Shown: one piece after another, positions 23,161 through 32,555 of the stretch | Layout of the letters: each line of letters begins with the position of its first letter | How positions within the stretch are numbered: the first letter of the stretch is position 1 | Assembly (NCBI GenBank): GCA_941918925.1 | Contig: OW799235.1 | Coordinates: forward strand, 36,974,701-37,038,700 | DNA: 64,000 bases | Source of the DNA: Phyto melanocephala | Taxonomy: Eukaryota; Arthropoda; Insecta; Diptera; Rhinophoridae | Direction: 5' to 3' | The notes under the pieces: model-generated | The model's database searches: none | Seen by the model: the letters and a program-made list of their open reading frames with translations, nothing else | Told to the model about the DNA's origin: nothing | Made by a program: the position numbers and the translations under genes

Positions 23161-23375
23161 TTTTTTTAATTTTTTTTTTATTTTTTTTTTGTTTTATATA
23201 TATTATATATGTATATAATAATTTTTTTTTTTTAATTTTTTTTTTAAATTTTTTTTTTTTAAATTTTTTTTTGTTTTTTTTAACATACATACGTGAATTT
23301 ACTGTTATTGCATGACTACACGTTGTGAAGGGTATATAAGATTCGGCACGGCCGAATATAGCGCTTTTACTTGTT
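23161..23375 (+). repeat. dispersed repeat family A, duplicated tail
   Basis: A second copy of the last ~215 bp of unit 2, including the A/T tract, ACATACATACGTGAATTTAC and the TTCGGCACGGCCGAA terminus. The two tails are essentially identical, so the duplication is recent. Replication slippage or unequal exchange in the A/T tract is plausible. Confidence 0.85.
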
Positions 23376-23633
23376 AAATTGTTCATTAGGAAAAAAATAA
23401 ATTTTTTTTAGTTTCGTAAAATCAAGTTATTTTGTTAATTTAGTAGGGGAAAAATGAAAATAAATACATTTTACCGTTAGGTCCCTTTCTATTTGCGCTT
23501 AGAATCGTCGACTTCACTTTTATAAAACGCGCATATCTTTGGGAGGGAACACTTTTGGGGCATGGGATCGGTCTCATTCGATGATCAGATGTTGTCCACA
23601 TCAAAAAAAAAAAAAAAAAAAAGTGAAAATTGT

Positions 23634-23671
23634 TTTTTTACCCTTAGGTCGCTTTCTCTATGCGCTGTCAC
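23634..23671. repeat. right arm of a 37-bp inverted repeat
   Basis: TTTTTTACCCTTAGGTCGCT with TTCTCTATGCGCTGTCAC is the reverse complement of 21821-21857 apart from one base. A third, diverged copy in the same direction (GTTAGGTCCCTTTCTATTTG) starts near 23478. The tandem family A units lie between the arms. Confidence 0.7.
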
Positions 23672-23745
23672 ATATAGAGTACAATAACGACGAAAAAACA
23701 ACATCTTTTACAGTTGATAAAATTGTTTACTCAAAGAAAGAATAA

Positions 23746-24136
23746 AAGTAAGAGTGCTATATTCGGCAGTGCCGAATCTTATATACCCTTCACAACGTGT
23801 ACTTATGCAATAACTTTGATCACCTTGCATCTTATTAATATGAAATACGTACATACATACATATATAAAAAAAATTTTAAAAAAATATATAAAAAATATA
23901 ATAAAAATATAAATAATATATAAAATATATATTAATTAAAAAATAAATTTTTTGGCTCAGCTGGGATTCGATACCACGTTTACTCTAACCAGTATACCAA
24001 GTTTATATGTATGTATGTTGTTGTGAAAAAAACGAGGTGGACATGGTTTTTTGCTCATATCTCAGTTGTTTATGTACTGATTTTTAATAGCGATCTACTC
24101 CCCAATATTTTTAAGTCGGGGGGCTTCAAAAAGGTA
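23746..24136 (-). repeat. dispersed repeat family A, reverse copy, truncated
   Basis: Reverse orientation, starting with the family 3' end (AAGTAAGAGTGCTATATTCG) and containing the reverse-strand tRNA-like core (GGCTCAGCTGGGATTCGATA at about 23954). It stops near GGGGGGCTTCAAAAAGG, so the original 5' third is missing. Confidence 0.75.
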
Positions 24137-24261
24137 TAACAGCTAATAGTGTGACTATATGAAAAAAAGATAACTTAATAAACGTAAACATTTGCAAAAA
24201 CACAAATAAAAACAAATTTTTTTAGTTAACTATTTTATATATATTTTAAATATTCTAAAAT

Positions 24262-25335
24262 ATATATAGCTTTGGAATTCCGTTTGTAATTTCTACAATT
24301 TTCATTTCCGACCCCATAAAGTAGATATTTTCTGAAAGCTTATGAATAGAGGAGTCGATTAAGCTTTGACCGTCTGCCCGTATGTTGGGTGAAATCAACT
24401 TTTAGAAGCAACTAAACTAAAATGTGTTCCTCAGATCTGATTATGGTATTAATCTTTTGGAAATATCCGGGAATGAATCGCTATTGAAATTCAGCACAAT
24501 CGCCCCATAAGCGTGTGAGCGAGCAAAAAACCAAGACCACCTCGTTTTTTTCACAATTACAACAACAACATGCATATATACTGGTTAGAGTAAACGTGGC
24601 ATCGAATCCCAGCTGAGCCAAAAAAAAATTTTTTATTTTATATATTACTAGAAAACAATATCAAGTGCAAAAAGCTAAAACTTTTTTTAATGGGCGTCGC
24701 ACTGCCCACTTTTTTAATCACGAAACTGTATAGTCATAATATCAATATGTGTTCAAGGTTTCAGAAAAATCGGTTCAAGTTCTAGTAGCTGAAAATGATA
24801 ACTTTTTTATGGGCGTGGCCCTGCCCACTTTTCTAATAACGAAATTATATAGTCATGACAGCTCAATATGTGTGCAAAGTTTTACAAAAATCGGTCCGGT
24901 GCAAGTAGCTAAAAATGATAACTTATTTTTTATAGGCATTGCCCCGCCCACTTTTTGCCACCCATAAAAACTCCCTGGAATGTGTGCAACAACTTGCCAA
25001 AGTTTGAGTCCGATCGGTTGTACAGTTTTGGAGTCTATAACTAAAACACACACACAGAGAGATTCACTCATATATATGTATGTATATACATATATTTATA
25101 TTATTTTTTTTTTAATTTTTAAAAAAAATTTTTTTTAATTTTTTTTTTTTATGTTTTTAATACATTTTTTTTTTATTATTTTGGTTATTTTTTTTGGGGA
25201 ACACATAAACTAAATTTATAATTCTGCAATGGGATGTCTTGTAAATGTATGGTGATACAAACAATTGTTGCATTACTACACGTTGTGAAATGTATATAAG
25301 GTTCGACACGGCCGAATATAGCACTCTTACTTGTT
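24262..25335 (+). repeat. dispersed repeat family A, diverged forward copy with nested Helitron
   Basis: It begins AGCTTTGGAATTCCGTTTGT and keeps GAGGAGTCGATTAAGCTTTG and the tRNA-like core (GCATCGAATCCCAGC near 24598). It ends TTCGACACGGCCGAA with TAGCACTCTTACTTGTT. The next copy follows directly in tandem. A degenerate Helitron occupies about 24648-25077. Confidence 0.75.
24648..25077 (-). mobile_element. degenerate Helitron, subtype I
   Basis: CTAG follows A at 24647. Two or three internal repeats with GGGCGTGGCCCTGCCCACTT and CACGAAATTATATAGTCATG follow, and the end region GAGTCTATAACTAAAACAC with a decayed TATATATGTATG terminus is present. It is shorter than the copies at 15927 and 25751 and lacks the GCGCGCG block. 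Boundaries on the right are approximate. Confidence 0.6.
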
Positions 25336-26891
25336 ATACCCTTCACACAGTGAAAAAGGGTATATATAGGTTTGTCATTCCGTGTGAAATTTCAACAATT
25401 TTCATTTCCGACCCCATAAAGTAAAAAGCTTATGAATAGGGGAGTCGATTAAGCCCTGTCAGTCTGTCCGTGTGTATATTGAAATCAACTTTTTGAAGCC
25501 CTCCGTTATCGCCTGGACCCGGGTGGGGTATTAAAATATCAGAAATATTCGGGAGTGGATCGGTATTGAAAATCAGAAACATCGGTACATAAACAAAAAA
25601 AGCCACGACCACCTCGATTTTTTTTCACAAAAACAACATTACAACAACAACATACATACATACAAACTGTATACTGGTTAGAGTAAACGTGGCATTGAAT
25701 CCCAGCTGAGCAAAAAAAGTTTTTTTTAAATTTTTTTATTTTATATATTACTAGCCAAACCCGGCGCGCGTTGCTACGCCCCTTAATGAATCGAAATGCA
25801 TTCTGAATTTTAATTGAATATCAAGTGCAAGAAACTAAAAATTATAATTTTTTTTATGGGCGTGGCATTGCCCACTTTTCTAATCACGATATTGTAAAGT
25901 CATAATAGCTCAATATGTGTGCAAAGTTTCAGAAGAATCCGACCAGTGCAAGTACCTCAAAATTATAATTGTTTTTATGGGCGTGGCCCTGCCCACTTTT
26001 CTAATCACGAAATTGTAAAGTCATAACAGCTCAATATGTGTGCAAAGTTTCAGAATAATCGGTTCAGTGCAAGTACATCAAAATTATACCTTTTTTCTAT
26101 GGGCGTGGCACTGCCCACTTTTCTAATCACGAAATTATTTAGTCATGATAGTTCGATATGTGTGCAAAGTTCCAGAAAAATCGGTCTAATGCAAGTACCT
26201 CATAATTATAACCTTTTTTTATGGGCGTGGCCCTGCCCACTTTTCTAATCACAAAATTATATATTTATGACAGCTTAGTATGTATGAAAAGTTTCAGAAA
26301 AATCGGTCTAGTGCAAGTACCTCAAAATTAAAACTTTTTTAGGGGCGGTGCCCCGCCCACTTTTCTTATCACAAAATTATTTAGTCGGGACAGCTCGATA
26401 TGTGTGCAAAGTTTCAGAAAAATTGGTCAAGTGCAAGTAGCTAAAACTGATAACTAATTTTTATGGGCGTTGGCCCGCCCACTTTTTTCCACCCATAAAC
26501 ACTCCCTGGTATGTGTACAACAACTTGCCAAAGTTTGATTCCGATCGGTTTTACAGTTTCGGAGTCTATAGCTAACACACACACACACACAGATTTTCAC
26601 TTTTATATATATAGATTTATATTTTTATTATTATTTTTTTTGTTTTATATTTATTATTTATATTAATTATTTTTTTTTAATTTTTTTTCTTAAGTTTTTT
26701 TTAATTTTTTGTTATTTTTTTTTTTTTAACATACATACGTAAATTTATAATTTTACAATGGGATGTTTTTATATATGTATGTACGTATTTCATATGAGAT
26801 GAATGGTGATACAAACTACTGTTATTGCATGACTACACGTTGTGAAGGGTATAAAAGATTCGGCACGGCCGAATATAGCACTCTTACTTGT
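25335..26891 (+). repeat. dispersed repeat family A, forward copy with nested Helitron
   Basis: Complete at both ends: TATACCCTTCACACAGTG at the start, and TTCGGCACGGCCGAA with TAGCACTCTTACTTGT at the end. The tRNA-like core lies near 25671-25708 (ACTGGTTAGAGTAAACG, then GCATTGAATCCCAGC). A Helitron of 865 bp is inserted in the A/T tract. Confidence 0.8.
25751..26615 (-). mobile_element. nonautonomous Helitron, subtype I (complete)
   Basis: The plus strand runs from CTAGCCAAACCCGGCGCGCG to TTTTATATATATAGA, between A (25750) and T (26616). The minus strand therefore reads TCTATATATATAAAAGTG ... GGGTTTGGCTAG. Six or seven internal repeats of about 115 bp carry GGGCGTGGCCCTGCCCACTT. A stem GGCG/CGCC lies about 12 nt from the CTAG end, as in Helitron 3' hairpins. 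There are no Helitron proteins, so it is nonautonomous. Confidence 0.85.
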
Positions 26892-27182
26892 ATTTTTTCC
26901 TCACTTGGTTACATTTTTAAGAAAATTTGGTTGTAAAACTTTTTAGGTTGTGGCAACGCTGATGCCGAGTAAACTTCAATTGTTCGAAGTTGTAATATCA
27001 TTGTTTTATCAACAATCACACTGCATACTGTGATTCTAAAAATTTTATTCTCTTAAAATACAGAACACGGTAATGCGGAAGCCTTTCTGATATTTTCCAC
27101 TTTCGACTCAATAACATAATTTTTAAATGGAATTGCCTTTAGAACTTAACAGTCAAACATTGTTTGCTTAATAAAATCCACT

Positions 27183-27188
27183 TTTATT
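27183..27188 (-). terminator. candidate polyadenylation signal AATAAA
   Basis: Minus-strand AATAAA about 58 nt past the stop codon of the second BED/hAT gene, at nearly the same distance as in its paralogue. Confidence 0.45.
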
Positions 27189-27245
27189 TTTAAATAATAA
27201 TGAAAAGTTAAATATTTTTTTTTTGAAGCCACTAAAACTAGCAAG

Positions 27246-27542
27246 TTATGGCGAAATTGCGAAAGATGTAGAAGCGATCTCATTATTGCAACTTGCAACA
27301 AGCGTAGATGTGGTATTACTGTCGTCATCACAATCATCGGATATATCATAACACTCGACATCTTTTTCGGACAAAGTCGATGAGTATGATTGATCACAGT
27401 TGAAAAGTTGTAAGTGCGTAAAGGCATTATCTAAGAGGTGAGAATTTAAACGAACATTTAAAAGATTTTCCTCTGTATATGTTGATAGATTTGACTTAAC
27501 ATCCGAACGGTAAATATTTGCGTAACATATTTTATTGTAAAT
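27246..27542 (-). CDS. exon 2 of the second BED/hAT gene
   Basis: Starts after TTAACTTGCAG on the minus strand and encodes 98 residues. The first part (IYNKICYANIYRSD) and RLNSHLLDN align with exon 2 of the paralogue. The last 45 residues, acidic and serine-rich, have no counterpart there. Confidence 0.8.
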   Translation of the reverse strand: MYNKICYANIYRSDVKSNLSTYTEENLLNVRLNSHLLDNAFTHLQLFNCDQSYSSTLSEKDVECYDISDDCDDDSNTTSTLVASCNNEIASTSFAISP

Positions 27543-29606
27543 CTGCAAGTTAAAAGAAAAAATTATATATAATAGTTATTATTATAATTATGGTTTATTA
27601 GTTATAAACATTTTATAATGCAATGCATTTTAAAATATATGTTAATAAGAAGTGTTATACAATATTTTGAATTCAAGCTATATTATACAAATATGTGTAA
27701 TTTTAGATTAACACCTAACCTCTGTTGCTGGTAAAGCAAAACATATTGAGCTCATTGTGTGCATTTCGGGATTATCAACTTTCTGTCCCTTCCAAAATGA
27801 TAAAATATTTGCATCTGCCAGTTGGAAGGGTAGTTTAAGATCTTCAATTTTCTGGTGAACGGAATTAGTTTTTGTCTGAATATCATGACTAAGAAATTCA
27901 TTTAAGAACTCATCTTCATCGTCGTCAAACATTTGTTCCGTTGTTTCCATAGATTCTAATTCATCAGCAATATAAAGTTTGGCGCGACTCCATAATTTCT
28001 TTAGGTATTCGATAGCATTTGCTTTTTGTTCAATGTTAAGTGTGCGCTGAAATCTTGGATCTAAAAATATACATGCCGCAAAGCGATCTTGACTTAATAA
28101 TTCTTTTGATCTTTTCTCAATTGCTTTAATTACTTCCGTCAAAATCAACACTGTGAAATCGTCTGTTTCATCAGCTTTTACTAGTTTTTGCGTTAGAAGC
28201 TTACATTTTAACCATTGTGCGTAAAAGTCGCCAATATGTAATTCCTCTTCATAGAACTTTAAAATGGACTTTTGTAAGTAAGCTGTTGACTTACAGAAGG
28301 CTTCAATAAATGACCATAATTGGTCGTTTGAATTGACTTCATCATCACCGTCTTCCAATTTTTCAAATTTTATATTTTTCAAAACTTCACGAGCATCGTA
28401 CAAATCCTGCATCATTTTATATGTGGAACCCCACTGCCATGGTGAATCCAGTTGTGGTATATTTAACTTATGCTGATCAAATAATTCCCGGTAGCCATTT
28501 GATTTATTATTTAAAAACTTTATTAAATTGCGGCACTCCAAAAACGTCTGTAATATACTAGAGTGCTTAAAAATGTCCAACATACATAATTGGGCGCTAA
28601 CTCCCAAATATCGCTCGACCTTGATATCTCCCAATTTGATCTCGGGGTATGACTCAAACTGTTCAACTTCTTTTAAATATTCTGAGTTTTTAACCTGCTG
28701 ATAATACTTTTGTTTTGAATTGTCCCAAAAAACAGCTATAATCTGATTGGAATCAATGTTAAATTTATATAAAATTGGTTTGATATGTTCTTCTTTTAGC
28801 TCACAGTCTTCATCTTTTAAATCAATTATGCCTAAAAATCGTGTTTGTATTTCTCCATCTTGAATAAAGCGAGTACTAACGCAAAACGTTTTAGGCGATG
28901 CGTTTAAGTCTGTATAAATTTTCACACATAACAAACGCCAGTGTAGATCGTTGGAGAAATCATTGCGTACGAAATTAGCTAATAAATTAATAATTCTTTC
29001 GATTTCATTTTCATCAACTTTGAATTCTGTACACTCTTTATCGGAAATGGCTTCGCACATTGGCTGCAATATCGCCTTAAAATGTTTTGATACAAACAGA
29101 TGAGGTGCTAAACCGTCTTCAACAATTAATCCAATTACTGCGCGAATTATTGTCTTTTTCTGCATTTTAATGTAAAGTAGTCCTCTTGGACGTTTCTCGC
29201 CATTGCACTCCCGTTCCATCATTTTACGCTTGGCCACTCTGAGCACTGCTGTTATTCGATCTTCATCATAAGGCAGTGGTGAAGGTGTTTTAATAGTCCG
29301 CTGTTTATCATCTTCCGGTAGATGCACTATGATACCATGGGATCTGCGCATATGTAATCTTAAATTGCAGAGACGATTCTTAAGTCGATGGTGGCATGTT
29401 ATACACTCAGCTATATTTTCGATAGCATCAATGTTAAAGTACTTTTTAATTTCGTTTCTATTTGTGTGGATCTTCTTTATGTGTAGTTTTAAATTGTAAC
29501 TGCGATTGCTCCTTAAACGTTGCTTGCACAACTTGCACTCTGCCATTCCCTCCTCCACGAAATTGTTAAAGTACTTCCATAGTTCACTATCGGGTTTTAA
29601 AGCCAT
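27246..29606 (-). CDS. two-BED zinc finger, hAT transposase-derived protein, paralogue (two exons, 727 aa)
   Basis: Exon 1 is 29606-27720 (629 codons), ending ACAGAG|GTTAGG in phase 0. Exon 2 is 27542-27246 (98 codons plus stop) after TTGCAG. The intron is 177 bp. Two BED fingers (C24-x2-C27 ... H42-x4-H47 and C68-x2-C71 ... H85-x4-H90) are followed by a short basic linker (AKRKMMERE ... KRPRG). The hAT-like body has LDSPWQWGSTYKMM and AQWLKCKLLTQKL, and the C-terminal region NILSFWKGQ ... SSICFALPATE continues as IYNKICY ... RLNSHLL in exon 2. The paralogue matches over most of the body but has about 200 more linker residues. An acidic tail (ECYDISDDCDDDS) extends exon 2. The intact frame and shared splice site argue for a retained host gene of nuclear DNA-binding type. 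The biological role is unknown. Confidence 0.85.
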
Positions 29607-30770
29607 GACTCTTCCGTATAAATTGAATTGCTTTTTTCACACAGTTTTTAACAAATTTTAGGAAACCAAATAGTACACAAAATTTCGTAAACAAAAGAAA
29701 CACTCTTCATACGTTACACTATTATCGAAGACTCAACAAGCACTAATAGTAATCGGCTTGGAAAATAAAAATTTTTTTAAACATTCTCTTACACTCTTGA
29801 GTTTAATATTTCTTTTATTGTTGTATTGCGAGCTGCTTATAAATTTCATTATTTTCTCTGAGTTGCTACATCATATGTGTGAAATTGACGTGATTGTTTT
29901 GCTCTTGTGCCTGAGAGTAAAACTAATGTAGTATACGAGCATTGAAAAGTACTACTCTCTTTTTTTTGTGTTTGATGTCAGTGTTGCCTTAAAGTTTATT
30001 TTAAACAAATGTATGTATATTGAATAAATTATATGTATGTAGATACCAAACGTATTAATGTATATATACATACATATGTATCTATTTATGTCTGTATCTT
30101 TTATTATTTACAGAATACATTCGTGAAGTCAAGAGAATTCTTTATTGATATGTTTTTTTAGAATCAGGGTTTTCAATTTGTTTTCGCTTCCATCGCCAAG
30201 TTGTTAGTTAAACGACGCACTGTGTTGCGGCTAGTGGAAAAGTAACTTTTTTCCGATTATTTTTTTCATTGTTTTTAATGATGCAATTTTGTCACAGACA
30301 TTCCAAGTAAACAAAAAACACATAAAGCTTATTTTTAAGTTGGCCCGTTGATTTTTAATTGATTTTAGAAGTCAAATATACAAAATTTTTACGAAAAGAG
30401 GGGATTTCAGGGCTGTATTCAAAATGATCTCATTTGATTTTGGTGACAGATATTTTGATTCGGAAAAAAAATCTGCCTTCGGACAAGTATCTTCTGTAAA
30501 AAAAAAGGAATGTTGTTTGAGACATTTTCATATGCACCTTTTTTAGAGCGAAAACCCGACTAATGGTCCATTTTTCCTTAAAATTTGGGTTAGGTAAGCA
30601 ATATCTAAAAAGTCCCAGAGAGTCTCAGTTCCAAACCACTACAGAAATGTTACATAATTTGTTTTCAACGAACTGTGAAAAAATCAGCTGCCCATACCTG
30701 CCCTCCTGGGAGTTATAGCGATTTTAGTATATCACTCTCAATATTTATTCCATAGAAATAGAACGGGAAT
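29607..30770. other. 5' flank of the second BED/hAT gene
   Basis: Presumed promoter and 5' UTR for the minus-strand gene. CTCTTGTGC near 29902 is shared with the flank of the paralogue. A weak MITE-like segment (GGGCTGTATTCAAAATGATC) begins near 30411. No gene is seen. Confidence 0.4.
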
Positions 30771-30779
30771 TCTCGGAAA

Positions 30780-31347
30780 CACTTATTGAATAATTTAATC
30801 ATATTGGTTTTCGGGTGACTTTCCGTCATCCCACGTCAAATTTTTATTATTTTCAGACCGGTTTCGACTAATCGCCATCTTTAGTGTTTTCTTTTTGTCA
30901 CTAATTAGTCCGCTTGTGTGTCCGTCTTTATATAATGTTTTCTTTTAGCTTGTGGTGGTACCTTTCTCTCTCTCTGTTGTTTTACTATTTTATTTTCTCT
31001 CTTTCTTACGTCTTGGTAGTTTATTTTCCTGCTTGGTATATTGTGCGCGCTTATGCTATCCTCTTATATGTTTTCAGTTATCAGAATATTACATCAGAAG
31101 AAGTGTTTATTTGCTCATTTATTATTATTTATTATTATTATATTATTATAATTTTTATTGTTAGATCCAGGTAGTTAATGCTGTTGTTCTCTTGTTTCTC
31201 CATTGTGAATACGATGTTTTTGTGTTGTTTGTTCAATAAGTTCATGATCTCCTCCTCGTTATCTTTCTCCACTATGCATATAAAAGTGCAATGAAGTTCA
31301 CTGTGGTTTACATTATAATTTTGACAGTCAAGAATTATGGAATACAT
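30780..31347 (-). pseudogene. Penelope-like element remnant (RT fragment and 3' region)
   Basis: A minus-strand frame (31347-31138) encodes MYSIILDCQN ... CTFICIVEKDNEEE ... HKNIVFTMEKQENNSINYLD followed by LTI. The block of an H, FTMExE and xxLDLTI is characteristic of Penelope-like reverse transcriptases. The rest of the RT and the GIY-YIG nuclease are absent or decayed. About 250 nt further on the same strand is a decayed hammerhead-like motif (30855-30886), consistent with a Penelope long-terminal-repeat-like end. An unassigned plus-strand frame at 31337-31591 abuts it. Confidence 0.55.
30855..30886 (-). ncRNA. decayed hammerhead-like motif
   Basis: Minus strand order: CTAAAGA (consensus CTGANGA with one change), T, GGC-GATTA-GTC as helix II with one G-T pair, GAAA, and CCGGTC with a minimal helix III and a GTC triplet. 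Helix I is almost lost. The arrangement, including the extra T after the first box, matches the better copies at 32011 and 32508. Confidence 0.4.
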
Positions 31348-32010
31348 TAAAATTTCCTATCAGGAACTGCATGAGTTGATGCAACAGAGTAAAACTAGAA
31401 ACGTGGACGATGTTTTGGAATTGCTTGATCATGAGCATGGAGTGAAAAATAGTTTAATATTTCCAAACATAAAAGATAAATTGAAAAAGTTCGTCAATAA
31501 GTACAATGCACGTCTTCAAGAGTTTAACAGGAATAGTATCTTCAAAGTTTTTTTTTTATTCTACATCTATTCTAGCACTACACAAAAATGAGCATAACTC
31601 TCAAAAATCAAAGTTATCTTTTTATATATAAGTAGCTTTGTCATTCCGTTTGTAATTTCTACAATTTTCATTTCCGACCCCATAAAGTATATATTTTCTG
31701 AAAGCTTATGAATAGAGGAGTCGATACGTGTGTTGGTTGAAATCAACATTTAGAAGCAACTATTTGTTCCTCAGATCTGTGTATTGAATCGCTATTGAAA
31801 TTCAGCACAATCGCCCTATAACTTTCTGAGACCACCTCGTTTTTTGCACAATTACAACAACAACATACATATATACTGGTTAAAGTAGACCTGGCATCGA
31901 ATCATAACTGAGCTAAAAAAAATTGTTTTTATTATATTTTTATATTAGGCTATAAGTTCTATGTGATAATGACAGAATATCTAGGAAAAGTTAGTCATCC
32001 GATACTAGCT

Positions 32011-32058
32011 GAGTGGAATGCATTTTCGAAACCAGCTACGGTTTCATCATCAGCACTC
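32011..32058 (-). ncRNA. type I hammerhead ribozyme, unit 1
   Basis: Read on the minus strand: GAGTG (helix I 5' strand), CTGATGA (core box 1), an extra T, GAAACC-GTAGCT-GGTTTC (helix II, six pairs, 6-nt loop), GAAA (core box 2), AT-GC-AT (minimal helix III), TTC cleavage triplet, then CACTC (helix I 3' strand, five perfect pairs with GAGTG). Predicted cleavage is between plus-strand positions 32016 and 32015. The only departure from consensus is the T between box 1 and helix II. The very short helix III is typical of Penelope-like and retrozyme hammerheads, which usually act as dimers. Confidence 0.75.
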
Positions 32059-32507
32059 TTTTGATCAGAGCTACAAATGTTGTGTGTAAATATCAACTAT
32101 TTAACTCAGTATTTATTGAAATTTGAAATATAGAATTATTTGTTCTAATTGATTTATGTATTTCATATAACATTGAGTTAGTACGAAATCTACCAACATC
32201 TGTTTTTCCTGTATTCTTTTTGCACGTCATTACCACAGGTAATTAATAGTTGCCTTTAGCTACAGATCCACAGATGTCGCTAAAGCAATTTTTGCAATTA
32301 TGCAGTTTCATTATATGTCACATGTGTTCTAAACAAGATGGTATTAGTTGAACAATGTTTTTATTTTTACACCATGCCCTGTGTTTGTTGTATTTTTAAA
32401 GTATTACATTTGAACTTTTTAATTTGTATTATATTTTTATATTAGGCTATAAGTTCTATGTGATAATGACAGAATATCTAGGAAAAGTTAGTCATCCGAT
32501 ACTAGCT

Positions 32508-32555
32508 GAGTGGAATGCATTTTCGAAACCAGCTACGGTTTCATCATCAGCACTC
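32508..32555 (-). ncRNA. type I hammerhead ribozyme, unit 2
   Basis: Identical to the unit 1 motif and exactly 497 bp away, with the same core boxes, helices and TTC site. Cleavage at both sites of a tandem minus-strand transcript would release a 497-nt monomer. Confidence 0.75.

Noticed and set aside
23097..23386. Open frames rich in K, F and N in the A/T tracts of family A
   Set aside because: They are translations of A/T tracts and repeat termini in both strands, with no coding signal.
31337..31591. 84-codon frame (MEYIKISYQELHELMQQ...)
   Set aside because: Composition is protein-like and may be a transposon fragment, but I cannot assign a family, and its end runs into a repeat.
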